From: Gammaproteobacteria bacterium
Lineage (GTDB): Bacteria > Pseudomonadota > Gammaproteobacteria > GCA-001735895
Assembly (NCBI GenBank): GCA_030066335.1
Contig: JASJBV010000006.1
Coordinates: 1 to 34,738 of the forward strand
Direction of reading: 5' to 3'
Length of the DNA: 34,738 bases
Every line of letters begins with the position of its first letter. The first letter of the stretch is position 1. This document shows positions 7,395-15,363 of this stretch, piece by piece. The notes beneath the pieces are model-generated. The model saw only the letters and a list, made by a program, of their open reading frames with translations, was not told where the DNA came from and made no database searches. The position numbers and the translations under genes were made by a program.

Positions 7395-9263
7395 TCAATC
7401 ATGCGGATGGGATACCGAGGACAGATCCCACACCCTGGGCGAGTGGAATAACCGGAAGATCAGCTGTTCACGCTCCAGTTCCATCACCCGCGGCAGGTGA
7501 TCGCCAAACCTTGTGAACAGTTCTTCCTGGTCATTGGCCTCCTGCCGTGCCACCTCGCGGTCGATATTGACGATCGCGTAGTAGTCCTCTTTCGAGAACT
7601 CCAGGCCCTCGAGATTCAGCTCATCGTAGGTCGGCACCCAGCCCAGCGGGCTCTCAACGCCATGCGCGTTGCCGACAACCCGGTCGATAATCCACTTCAG
7701 CACGCGCATGTTCTCACCAAAACCGGGCCAGATAAAACGGCCATGTTCGTCACGGCGAAACCAGTTGACCCGGAAAATGGGCGGTGGGGTCGAGACATGC
7801 TGGCGGCCGATATGCAGCCAGTGTTTCCAGTACTCGGCCATGTTGTAACCACAGAACGGCAGCATGGCCATCGGGTCGCGGCGCATCGCGGCCTGGCCAA
7901 TCGCCGCGGCGGTGGCCTCGGAACCCATACTGGCGGCCATGTAAACTCCGTGTTCCCAGTTGAAGCTCTGGAACACCAGCGGGAAGTGGCGGCTGACCCG
8001 GCCACCAAACAGGAACGCACTGATCGGAACCCCGTTCGGGTCTTCCCAGTTCGGGTCAATCGCCGGGCACTGCTCGGCCGGGGCGGTGAACCGGGAGTTG
8101 GGATGGGCCGCCGGCACCCCGCTGCCGGGATACCAGTCATTGCCTTTCCAGTCGATCAGGTGTTCGGGCGGTTCCTCGGTCAGGCCTTCCCACCAGACAT
8201 CGCCATCGTCGGTTAGCGCACAGTTGGTGAAAATACAGTTTTCTTTTAGCGAGTCCAGGGCGTTGGGATTGGATTCGGCATTGGTGCCCGGGGCCACCCC
8301 GAAGAACCCGGATTCCGGGTTGATCGCATAGAATTTGCCGTCTTTTGCATTGGGTTTGATCCAGGCAATATCGTCACCGATGGTGGTGATCTTCCAGCCG
8401 CTGAGAGACTTGGGCGGGATCATCATCGCGAAATTGGTCTTGCCGCAGGCGCTGGGAAAGGCGGCACAGACATAGGATTTCTTGCCCTCCGGCGATTCCG
8501 CGCCGAGGATTAGCATGTGCTCGGCCAGCCAGCCCTCATCCCGGGCCATCACCGAGGCGATCCGCAGGGCCAGGCATTTCTTGCCCAGCAGCGCGTTGCC
8601 GCCGTAGCCGCTGCCGTACGACCAGATTTCGCGGGTCTCGGGGAAATGGGCGATGTACTTGTTGTCGATATTACCCTCGCAGGGCCAGGTCTCGTCCTGT
8701 TCGCCCGGTTGCAGCGGTGCGCCCACCGAGTGCAGACAGGGAACGAACTCGCCAAAGGTCCCCAGTGCATTGAGGGCCGCCTGACCCATGCGGGTCATGA
8801 TGCGCTGATTGACCACCACGTAAGGCGAATCGGTGATTTCGACCCCGATATGGGCAATTGGCGAGCCCAGCGGGCCCATGCTGAAGGGGATGACATACAT
8901 GGTGCGACCGTGCATACAGCCCTCGAAGGCCTCGACCAGTTTCTTTTTCATTTCACGCGGGGCCATCCAGTTGTTGGTAGGTCCGGCGTCTTCCTCGCGC
9001 TGGGAGCAGATAAAGGTTCTTTCCTCGACCCGGGCCACGTCACTGGGATGCGAGCGGGCAAGGAATGAGTTCGGGCGTTTGTCGGGATTGAGCCGGATGA
9101 ACACCCCGGATTCCACCATTTCATCACATAGGCGGTCATACTCTTCCTGGGAGCCGTCGCACCAATAAATGCGATCCGGTTGGCAGAGCTTGATCATGTC
9201 GTCCACCCAGCTCAAAAGGCGTTTGTTGTCAGTGCGCGTGGCTCCGTCGTGTTTTGTGGTCAT
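7395..9263 (-). CDS. pckG: phosphoenolpyruvate carboxykinase (GTP)
   Basis: 622 residues, the usual length of the GTP-dependent enzyme. It converts oxaloacetate plus GTP to phosphoenolpyruvate, CO2 and GDP, the first committed step of gluconeogenesis. The diagnostic P-loop is FPSACGKTN (residues 269-277, with the reactive Cys273 and Lys275). GDDIAW at 297-302 is the metal and nucleotide site. FSMGPLGSP and [11 protein letters not shown] are also family signatures. It does not look like the ATP-type PckA. Single gene with ribosome site GAGGTG and two palindromes in its upstream region. It fits growth on organic acids imported by systems such as the neighbouring TctABC. Confidence 0.97.
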   Translation of the reverse strand: MTTKHDGATRTDNKRLLSWVDDMIKLCQPDRIYWCDGSQEEYDRLCDEMVESGVFIRLNPDKRPNSFLARSHPSDVARVEERTFICSQREEDAGPTNNWMAPREMKKKLVEAFEGCMHGRTMYVIPFSMGPLGSPIAHIGVEITDSPYVVVNQRIMTRMGQAALNALGTFGEFVPCLHSVGAPLQPGEQDETWPCEGNIDNKYIAHFPETREIWSYGSGYGGNALLGKKCLALRIASVMARDEGWLAEHMLILGAESPEGKKSYVCAAFPSACGKTNFAMMIPPKSLSGWKITTIGDDIAWIKPNAKDGKFYAINPESGFFGVAPGTNAESNPNALDSLKENCIFTNCALTDDGDVWWEGLTEEPPEHLIDWKGNDWYPGSGVPAAHPNSRFTAPAEQCPAIDPNWEDPNGVPISAFLFGGRVSRHFPLVFQSFNWEHGVYMAASMGSEATAAAIGQAAMRRDPMAMLPFCGYNMAEYWKHWLHIGRQHVSTPPPIFRVNWFRRDEHGRFIWPGFGENMRVLKWIIDRVVGNAHGVESPLGWVPTYDELNLEGLEFSKEDYYAIVNIDREVARQEANDQEELFTRFGDHLPRVMELEREQLIFRLFHSPRVWDLSSVSHPHD

Positions 9264-9302
9264 GGCAGTGCACCTCGATCTATCGTGATTGGATTTGTAC
9301 GC

Positions 9303-9316
9303 TCAGCCGCGGCTGA
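9303..9316. promoter_or_regulatory. 14-bp perfect palindrome upstream of pckG
   Basis: TCAGCCGCGGCTGA is its own reverse complement and lies 40-53 bp before the pckG start codon on the minus strand. A second perfect palindrome, TTGAGCTCAA, lies at 9327-9336. Position suits an operator or promoter-overlapping site for pckG; the binding protein is unknown. Confidence 0.4.
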
Positions 9317-9553
9317 TGGTCAAAAGTTGAGCTCAAACTATATCAATGAACTGGAAATCATCACTAATCAGGGGCGGCGAAGGTCACCTGACATGACTAT
9401 TGTGCACATTCATAGGCCATAAGCTGATTAAATTCGCACCAAGCAGGTGCGGAAAGAGGTGAAAGACAGGAGGATGGTTTGCGCTTGAACAAAGCGTCTA
9501 ACCGCCCGTGCCGCTGACCACAGCAGGATTAAACCTGGCACGGTTCCGGGCAA

Positions 9554-10357
9554 TCAGCGATGCGCCAGGTATGCTTCGATGACCCTGACAATCTCCGCAT
9601 TTTTAACTGGATCAAGTGCTTCCTGCTGCGGATTGGCAAACCGGCCGGCGTCATTGTCGAAATAGCGCCCGGAAGCCGAGGCGAATTCGTCGTTAAGGGC
9701 GGCACGCACCAGCAGGTCGGAGCCGATATGGACATCATGACCGGCGAAACCAAAGCCCTCCTTGACCATCTTGGTCGCCAGCAACGAGCCCGGATTGATA
9801 GCGACGACGGTGGGACCTGCGTCCCCGAGTTTCTCAGCCATGGCGAAAGACCACATCGTGATCGCCAGCTTGCTCTGGGAATACGCCGCCATGTCGTCCA
9901 TCAACATGAACTTCACCATCGCCTCCAGGTTGACCGGAGCCTGTGCCGCCGAGGACAGGTTGATGATGCGGCCGGAGCTGTCGATGATCGGCAATAACAG
10001 CTGGGTCAGCAAATAGGGCGCAATGGTATTGACCGCGAAGCGCACATCGAGCCCGTCCCTGGTCTTTGCATCGGCAACCTTGAGTACCCCGGCATTATTG
10101 ATCAGCACATCGAGCTTATCGTGTTGATTGATGACTGACTGGGCCAGGGTTCGCACCGCCTGCAGATCCGACAGGTCGGCGAGATAACTTTCAACCTTGC
10201 CGGCACCGGGTAAACCGGTGAGCATGTCTGCCACCTGGTCGAGCTTGTTCTGGTTGCGACCGTGCAGCAAAACATGATGCCCATCCGCGACCAGCGATTT
10301 GGCGGTTGCCAGGCCGATGCCATCGGTGGAGCCGGTGATTAAAATGGTTTTCGGCAT
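9554..10357 (-). CDS. SDR family NAD(P)-dependent oxidoreductase
   Basis: 267 residues, Rossmann-fold short-chain dehydrogenase. Visible are the N-terminal cofactor motif TGSTDGIGLA (residues 7-16), the arginine after the second strand (HGRNQNK, favouring NADP), NNAG, the catalytic Ser in NLSSAAQ and YSQSK (Tyr and Lys). The sequence resembles the retinol-dehydrogenase/WW-oxidoreductase-like bacterial SDRs, whose substrates are usually unknown. It starts 4 bp after the stop of the flavin oxidoreductase gene, so the two are translated from one transcript. Both are divergent from a LysR regulator that probably controls them. Confidence 0.9.
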   Translation of the reverse strand: MPKTILITGSTDGIGLATAKSLVADGHHVLLHGRNQNKLDQVADMLTGLPGAGKVESYLADLSDLQAVRTLAQSVINQHDKLDVLINNAGVLKVADAKTRDGLDVRFAVNTIAPYLLTQLLLPIIDSSGRIINLSSAAQAPVNLEAMVKFMLMDDMAAYSQSKLAITMWSFAMAEKLGDAGPTVVAINPGSLLATKMVKEGFGFAGHDVHIGSDLLVRAALNDEFASASGRYFDNDAGRFANPQQEALDPVKNAEIVRVIEAYLAHR

Positions 10358-10361
10358 TGAT

Positions 10362-11393
10362 TTAACTCTCTGTTCTTGGAAATTCCGCCAGCAGCTCTCC
10401 GGCGATCAGGCGCATGGTCTGTTCAGTATCCATCTGGTTCAGGCGCAGGTTGATGGCGACGTGGTTGATACCGATCTTCTGCAGCGATTGCAGATAAGCC
10501 CGCAGATGATTGATACCCGAGCGGAAGCCGAGATGAATCGGTGACGGCGGAGCATCCGGATTATCTACCAGGTCGATATACAGTGATTGCATCGCCGGCT
10601 TGTCAGGTAATCCTGCGGCTTCAATGCGTGATCGCCATTCTCCAATAATCCTGGCCTGTACCGCGGCATTGCGTGGATAAGTCATCCAACCCTCACCATT
10701 GTTTGCCAGCCAATCCGGATCCTGCTGGCTGGCACCCGTGATCAATAACGGCAACTTGCCGGATGTCGGTTTAGGCAACATATCCATGCCACCACCGGGG
10801 CTGCCGTAAGCATTTTCAAAACAAGCTGCATCAGCCCACATACGCCGGATGTACTCAAAGCTTTCGCGGAAGCGTTGACCGCGATACTCAAAGCCGAGAT
10901 TCAGGGCCGGGTATTCATCGGGCCGGTCACCAGAAGCGACACCCAGAATCAGGCGTCCGCCCGATAACACATCTGCGCTGGCAGCTGCCTTGGCCACATG
11001 GGCTGGATGCCTCAGGGGCAGCACGATACTGGCTGTACCCAATGCTATATCCCGGGTCTGTCCTGCGAGCAAACCCAGGTAGACGAAGGGATCATAGATC
11101 TGCCCGACATCGCCAAAGGAGGGGACATTGAACGGAATATCCCGGAGCCAGACTGCGCGAAACCCCAGTGCCTCGGCCAATTGAACACGCTCGATGTGAC
11201 GCGACATGGAGGGTACCGGACCATGCGGATAACTCTCGATCGGTACAACCAGACCCAGACTTAGTCGGTTCGGTTGGAATACCGAGTTATACCCACGGTT
11301 GATCGATTCGAAACCCCGGTTAGCATTCGGGACATCGGAGTGATTGCTACTGCTTTGCACAAGGGTTTCCATTAGCTGGGCTGGCTTGTTCAT
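10362..11393 (-). CDS. LLM class flavin-dependent oxidoreductase (luciferase-like)
   Basis: 343 residues from the ATG at 11391-11393 (the frame stays open to a TTG at 11423). Luciferase-like monooxygenase fold, using reduced FMN or F420. Features are LGLVVPIESYP near the start, AEALGFRAVWLRDIPF, LGTASIVLPLRHP, and LSGGRLILGVASGDRPDEY, the classical flavin-binding block. The nearest described subgroup is the TIGR03571-type LLM oxidoreductases; I could not check this. It is the first gene of a two-gene unit with the SDR and lies head-to-head with the LysR gene across 106 bp. Substrate unknown. Confidence 0.88.
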   Translation of the reverse strand: MNKPAQLMETLVQSSSNHSDVPNANRGFESINRGYNSVFQPNRLSLGLVVPIESYPHGPVPSMSRHIERVQLAEALGFRAVWLRDIPFNVPSFGDVGQIYDPFVYLGLLAGQTRDIALGTASIVLPLRHPAHVAKAAASADVLSGGRLILGVASGDRPDEYPALNLGFEYRGQRFRESFEYIRRMWADAACFENAYGSPGGGMDMLPKPTSGKLPLLITGASQQDPDWLANNGEGWMTYPRNAAVQARIIGEWRSRIEAAGLPDKPAMQSLYIDLVDNPDAPPSPIHLGFRSGINHLRAYLQSLQKIGINHVAINLRLNQMDTEQTMRLIAGELLAEFPRTES

Positions 11394-11499
11394 TGTAATT
11401 AAATTCCGCTGGTATGAAATCAAAGTGCCATCCTAGCTATTGTTTTAACCAATATAAACGGCATAATAATAGAATCTTTATCCAATAAAATTAGCAAAT

Positions 11500-12423
11500 A
11501 TGCTGTTACAAGATCTCCAGGTCGTGCTCAAGGTGGCCGAGTTACGCAGCATTACCGCGGCAGCGACTTCCCTCGATATGCGAACCTCAACGGCAAGTGC
11601 TGCGTTGAAGCGTGTGGAAGCTGCCCTTGGAGTTGAGTTGTTCATCCGCACCACCCGGCAGTTGCGGTTGTCCACGGCAGGTGAACGCTATATTCCGCAG
11701 TGTGAACAGGCCATGCTGATGTTGGATCAGGCCCGGCAAAATATCCGCCAGGACCAGGATATGGTGGATGGCGAGTTACGTATTGCCGTGTCATCCGACC
11801 TGGGTCGCAACCTGTTAATCCCCTGGCTGGATGAATTTGTCGAGACTTATCCCGGGGTCAGTCTGAAGTTGAACGTTAGCGACAGTAACATCGATTTTTA
11901 CCGCGATGCCGTAGACCTTGCCCTGCGTTATGGTTCTCCGGAAGATTCAAATCTGTACGGGTTCAAGATCTGTGATGTGCCGGGGATATTGTGTGCGTCA
12001 CCGGATTATCTCGCTCATCATGGCATTCCGCAAAACCCTCAACAGCTGGCAGCTCATAACGGCCTTTTCTACCAGCTTTATGATGTGATCCACGATACCT
12101 GGGTGTTTGACCATGGAGAAGATCAATACAAGATCAAGATGAAAGGTAATCGAGCATCGAATGATGGTGACCTGGTGCGACGCTGGTGTGTCGCCGGGAA
12201 AGGATTGGCCGTTAAGTCCTGCCTGGATATGTCGGCTGATCTCTTGAACGGCAAGGTAGTCAGCATTATGCCCGGGTTCCAACCCAGATCTACCGAACTA
12301 TGGTTAATCTGCCCGAGCCGGCAAACGATTACTCCCGCCGTACGTTTGTTGAGAGACATGCTGCGAGATAAGACCATGGCTGTGTTGAGCCAATTGATCG
12401 CTAAAGGATTTTTAGCGCAATAG
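11500..12423 (+). CDS. LysR-family transcriptional regulator
   Basis: 307 residues. N-terminal winged helix-turn-helix (residues 1-60; LQVVLKVAELRSITAAATSLDMRTSTASAALKRVEAALGVELF), then a linker helix and a periplasmic-binding-protein-like effector domain starting near LRIAVSSDLGRNLLIPWL. LysR proteins usually control the divergent neighbour, here the LLM oxidoreductase and SDR pair. The 106-bp AT-rich gap is large enough for both promoters. No clear ribosome site precedes the ATG. The histidine phosphatase gene follows after one base, so the two are probably co-transcribed. Confidence 0.93.
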   Translation: MLLQDLQVVLKVAELRSITAAATSLDMRTSTASAALKRVEAALGVELFIRTTRQLRLSTAGERYIPQCEQAMLMLDQARQNIRQDQDMVDGELRIAVSSDLGRNLLIPWLDEFVETYPGVSLKLNVSDSNIDFYRDAVDLALRYGSPEDSNLYGFKICDVPGILCASPDYLAHHGIPQNPQQLAAHNGLFYQLYDVIHDTWVFDHGEDQYKIKMKGNRASNDGDLVRRWCVAGKGLAVKSCLDMSADLLNGKVVSIMPGFQPRSTELWLICPSRQTITPAVRLLRDMLRDKTMAVLSQLIAKGFLAQ

Positions 12424-12424
12424 T

Positions 12425-13051
12425 ATGATTCAATCCCAACAACATGATTCGCTGAGTAATAACTATTTAGCTAATCGCTACCTTGGTCTTCGGCATGGAC
12501 AAAGCGAGGCCAATGTCGCAGAGATTGTGGTAAGCACCCCGGCAACCGGCTTGGACCACTATGGCCTGACCGCTTTGGGCAGGCAGCAGGTGAATATCAG
12601 CGTCAACAACTGTCCACTGCTGGACCGGAATATTCAATTATTTTGTTCTGATTTTAGACGGACCATGGAGACGGCGCGTATTGTTCAGGACATTACCCTT
12701 TGCAGCGAACCCAGAGTTGATAGCCGATTGCGTGAACGTGACTTTGGTGATTGGGAGTTGAAGTCGAGTAAGATTTACCCGGAAATCTGGCAACAGGATG
12801 CGATTGATCCAACTCATCGTCTGGGTAATTCAGAAAGTGCGTTGAATGTCAGGAATCGACTCGTTGATCTGGTCCGCTGCATAGAAGCTGAAATGCAGGG
12901 TCTCACCATATTGTTGGTTTCACATGCTGATCCATTACAAATTCTGCAAACGGCATTTTTGGGGATCGATGTTTCATTACACCGTTCAGTGGATGCCTGG
13001 GGTACTGCAGAAATAAGGCAGTTTGTAGCTGACAAACAAAATGAAATTTAA
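12425..13051 (+). CDS. histidine phosphatase family protein
   Basis: 208 residues, phosphoglycerate-mutase-like fold. LRHGQSE carries the phospho-accepting His24 with Arg23. DFRRT supplies another phosphate-binding Arg (78/79), RERDFGDWE the acid/base Glu region, and LVSHADPLQ the second catalytic His167. Its ATG follows the LysR stop codon by a single base, implying translational coupling. Its last 4 bases overlap the convergent gene at 13048. Substrate not predictable; family members act on sugar phosphates, nucleotides or phosphoproteins. Confidence 0.88.
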   Translation: MIQSQQHDSLSNNYLANRYLGLRHGQSEANVAEIVVSTPATGLDHYGLTALGRQQVNISVNNCPLLDRNIQLFCSDFRRTMETARIVQDITLCSEPRVDSRLRERDFGDWELKSSKIYPEIWQQDAIDPTHRLGNSESALNVRNRLVDLVRCIEAEMQGLTILLVSHADPLQILQTAFLGIDVSLHRSVDAWGTAEIRQFVADKQNEI

Positions 13052-13731
13052 TCTACCTTTGCCAGACAAAGTTCGATGCTGGCATTCAGATCACGCAAAA
13101 TCTCATGCGCGTTTGCTGATTGTTTTGAAACATACATGGATAAAGGAATCGCGCCGAAATCCTGTTTTTTCAGACCTTCGAATCTTTTCGGCGGCAGACT
13201 CTTGATGACCGGAGCAGGAATCACCGCCCCATCGGCCCTGCCAAACTGGGCCATCGCCAGGGCATGGCTCCATTCGTTGACCTCGATGAAGTTCGGATTG
13301 CGCGCCAGATATTCTTTGCCGCCCCGCGCGGCAGAACGCACGACGGTAAAAGTATATCCTGACAAATCTCCACTGGTGTCAATGTCATCCTTCGCATAGA
13401 GGTGAAATGGTGGCCATAGCAAGGGTTGGGCGAACATCGCGTACTCATCACGCTCGGGCGCATGAACCAATGGGATACCAACTTCCAGCCCGCCTGATTG
13501 CAACAGGTTCAAGACTCTGATTTGAGGAAGTACATAGTAGCTGATGGAGTAGGCTAAATCGTCCACGACACACTGATAGGGTTCAGCCAGATTGCCGACC
13601 AATTTGCCGTTTTCCAGGCGCAGGGAATCATAGTGCTGGTTTGCGATACCAACCTTCAATTCGGTAGTCGCTGCCAGTGCAGGATTGACAATGCAGAAGA
13701 TTAACAACCACTTTGCGATCCGTAAATCCAT
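13048..13731 (-). CDS. periplasmic solute-binding-like protein (family 3 type)
   Basis: 227 residues with a signal peptide (MDLRIAKWLLIFCIVNPALA, cleavage after residue 20). The mature protein begins ELKVGIANQHYDSLRLENGKLVGNLAEPYQC, the layout of bacterial extracellular solute-binding proteins of family 3, with later VVRSAARGGKEYLA and a C-terminal lobe. No permease or ATPase is adjacent, so it may be a sensor-type or orphan binding domain rather than a transporter part. Weak but consistent family resemblance; ligand unknown. It converges with and overlaps the histidine phosphatase gene by 4 bp. Confidence 0.75.
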   Translation of the reverse strand: MDLRIAKWLLIFCIVNPALAATTELKVGIANQHYDSLRLENGKLVGNLAEPYQCVVDDLAYSISYYVLPQIRVLNLLQSGGLEVGIPLVHAPERDEYAMFAQPLLWPPFHLYAKDDIDTSGDLSGYTFTVVRSAARGGKEYLARNPNFIEVNEWSHALAMAQFGRADGAVIPAPVIKSLPPKRFEGLKKQDFGAIPLSMYVSKQSANAHEILRDLNASIELCLAKVD

Positions 13732-14076
13732 GTGTTTTTGCTCTTGGTTATCAGTCCTATCTTAGATAATAGTCGCAAAACCGGAGATAGAAGCACATCT
13801 GGTTTTTTTATCCAGGATCAATGCTGGCGAAGAATTGATATCTGCATGAATTTGCAACGAGTTATCCTCCAGACAGGTGCCGGGGCTACAACAAAAAAGT
13901 GATCATGAATGAACCGAGGGACCAGCCTGGATCAGGGCCGGTATCAGTCATCGTACTTGCTATCGCGTAATACTTCTTCTAGTATGCTTGAAAAATTGCC
14001 CAATATCTGGGCAAATATGCAACTAAGTATTCTAGAGCTGATAACTTCTCAAACTGGTAGATATTATTTACGTTTT
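13732..14076. other. 345-bp divergent intergenic region between the binding-protein-like gene and the SorC regulator
   Basis: AT-rich compared with the flanking genes. It contains the palindrome at 13996-14014. The regulator frame stays open upstream to an ATG at 13909, but the extra 56 residues show no family similarity, so I treat this stretch as promoter and leader. I see no RNA gene here. Confidence 0.55.
13996..14014. promoter_or_regulatory. 19-bp palindrome upstream of the SorC-type regulator (candidate operator)
   Basis: TTGCCCA - ATATC - TGGGCAA, perfect 7-bp arms with a 5-bp spacer, 62 bp before the chosen start codon at 14077. The CAAATAT heptamer at its right edge (GGGCAAATATG) recurs in the inverted repeat in front of the transporter gene (CGACAAATATATG). 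This suggests autoregulation and shared control by the same protein. Confidence 0.5.
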
Positions 14077-15033
14077 ATGGCGCGAAATTCACCTAAAAAC
14101 AAGAGTAAGCTGGATGACGCTGCCAGGGCAGGGTGGCTCTATTATGTGGCGAAAAATACCCAGGACGAAATCGCCAGGAAGATGGAGGTATCCCGACAAT
14201 CCGCACAGCGCCTGGTGGCTCTCGCATTGGATGAAGGTCTGATCAAATTCAGGCTGGATCACCCAGTAGCTCAGTGTATGGCGCTGGCCGAGGGTTTGAA
14301 GGACCGCTATGGATTGAACTTTTGCGAGGTGACGCTGGCCGACCCGTCCTCCGATGACCCGGCCCTGGGTATAGCTCAGGTAGCCGCGGATGCCATGGAG
14401 AAGTACCTGAAAAGAAAAGATCCGGTGGTGATGGCTCTTGGTACCGGCAAGGAAATCTATGGTGCGGTCAGGGAATTGTCGTCGATCTACAGTCCCCAGC
14501 ATCGTATTGTCAGCCTGGTGGGCAGCCTGACCCCGGATGGTTCGGCCAATATCAATGATCCCATTGCCTGGATTGGGGATTTGACCCAGGCGCCGCGCCA
14601 CCCGCTGTCAGTTCCGGTGCTTACCTCCTCGCAACAGGAGCGCGATGTGGTCTGCGCGCAAAAACCGATCCAGCGAAATATCCAGTTGGCGAAATCCGCG
14701 GATGTGGCCTTTATCGGCATCGGCGAATTAAACGATAACCCGCCCATGTTTACCGATGGCTTTCTTACCTGGGAGGAGCTGAAGCAACTGCAGTCCCTGG
14801 GTGCGGTTGGAGAAATTCTCGGATGGACATATGACAAGCAGGGCGAGCTGATAGCGAATTTCACCAATGATCGCGTCACCAGCGTGCCGCTCGACCGGCC
14901 CCCGGGCACAGAAACCATCGGCGTGGCGAGGGGAGAAAATAAACTACCCGCCATCCGCGGCGCATTGCGAGGTCAATGGCTGACCGGGCTGATAACCGAT
15001 GAAATGACCGCCCAGGTCCTGCTCGACGACTAG
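14077..15033 (+). CDS. smoC: SorC/DeoR-type sugar-binding transcriptional regulator of the polyol operon
   Basis: 318 residues from the ATG at 14077, the normal size of this family. The N-terminal helix-turn-helix (WLYYVAKNTQDEIARKMEVSRQSAQRLVALALDEGLI) is followed by the sugar-phosphate-binding domain: VMALGTGKEIYGAVREL, IVSLVGSL, ADVAFIGIGEL and a C-terminal AIRGALRGQWLTGLITDE segment, all typical of SorC regulators. These bind phosphorylated sugars and release or activate operons. It lies directly upstream of the polyol operon in the same direction, separated by a terminator. The equivalent regulator in alphaproteobacterial smo loci is smoC; the symbol is given by that analogy. No strong ribosome site is visible. 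Confidence 0.88.
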   Translation: MARNSPKNKSKLDDAARAGWLYYVAKNTQDEIARKMEVSRQSAQRLVALALDEGLIKFRLDHPVAQCMALAEGLKDRYGLNFCEVTLADPSSDDPALGIAQVAADAMEKYLKRKDPVVMALGTGKEIYGAVRELSSIYSPQHRIVSLVGSLTPDGSANINDPIAWIGDLTQAPRHPLSVPVLTSSQQERDVVCAQKPIQRNIQLAKSADVAFIGIGELNDNPPMFTDGFLTWEELKQLQSLGAVGEILGWTYDKQGELIANFTNDRVTSVPLDRPPGTETIGVARGENKLPAIRGALRGQWLTGLITDEMTAQVLLDD

Positions 15034-15087
15034 CACAACTCGCGCTCGATTTACCCTCCATCCCGTAATTAGCTGTCAGTCTCGCTT

Positions 15088-15118
15088 GCCAGGCTTAAGC
15101 TTACCCTGGCCTGTTTTT
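15088..15118 (+). terminator. rho-independent terminator of the regulator gene
   Basis: GCCAGG and CCTGGC arms with an 11-base loop, followed by CTGTTTTT. It lies 54 bases past the regulator stop codon and separates the regulator transcript from the polyol operon. Confidence 0.65.
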
Positions 15119-15248
15119 CACTGGCACAACATGGTGCGCCGCAACATGATTTCTTTAGAATAATGTTTTTTCCTGGCTATATCGCTAATAAACAGATTTT
15201 ATGGTTACTTTTTCCATATTAAATTTTGAAATGAGGCGCAGTTTTTGG

Positions 15249-15277
15249 TTGACATGGGTTTGCTAATTAATTAACAA
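15249..15277 (+). promoter_or_regulatory. candidate sigma70 promoter of the polyol operon
   Basis: Perfect -35 box TTGACA at 15249-15254, a 17-base spacer, then TAACAA (3 of 6 to TATAAT) at 15272-15277. Transcription would start near 15284, placing the inverted repeat at 15302-15337 in the early leader. Confidence 0.5.
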
Positions 15278-15301
15278 TTGCTCACAAGGTTGGCAAATGC
15301 C

Positions 15302-15337
15302 CATATATTTGTCGACTTCCCCAACGACAAATATATG
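15302..15337. promoter_or_regulatory. 13-bp-arm inverted repeat in front of the polyol operon (operator or leader hairpin)
   Basis: CATATATTTGTCG at 15302-15314 and its exact reverse complement at 15325-15337, with a 10-base spacer ACTTCCCCAA. Arm centres are 23 bp apart, about two helical turns, as expected for a tetrameric SorC-type repressor. As RNA it would form a stem ending 15 bases before the ribosome site. It is the strongest dyad in the window. Confidence 0.72.
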
Positions 15338-15363
15338 ACAACAATGACTATTGGAGAGGAAAG

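Larger units (their letters stand above)
15034..15363. other. 330-bp region between regulator and polyol operon
   Basis: Holds, in order, the regulator terminator (15088-15118), an AT-rich stretch with a candidate sigma70 promoter (15249-15277), a long inverted repeat (15302-15337) and a strong ribosome site GGAGAGGA (15353-15360). No gene seen. Confidence 0.7.

Noticed and set aside
7497-8216. 239-codon frame opposite pckG
   Set aside because: Antisense shadow of a highly conserved enzyme gene.
9435-9451. CGCACC-AAGCA-GGTGCG hairpin downstream of the SDR gene
   Set aside because: Six-bp stem about 100 bases past the stop and without a T run; not strong enough to call a terminator.
13909-14076. 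56-codon N-terminal extension of the SorC regulator
   Set aside because: No similarity to the family and it covers a perfect palindrome; better explained as leader and operator DNA.
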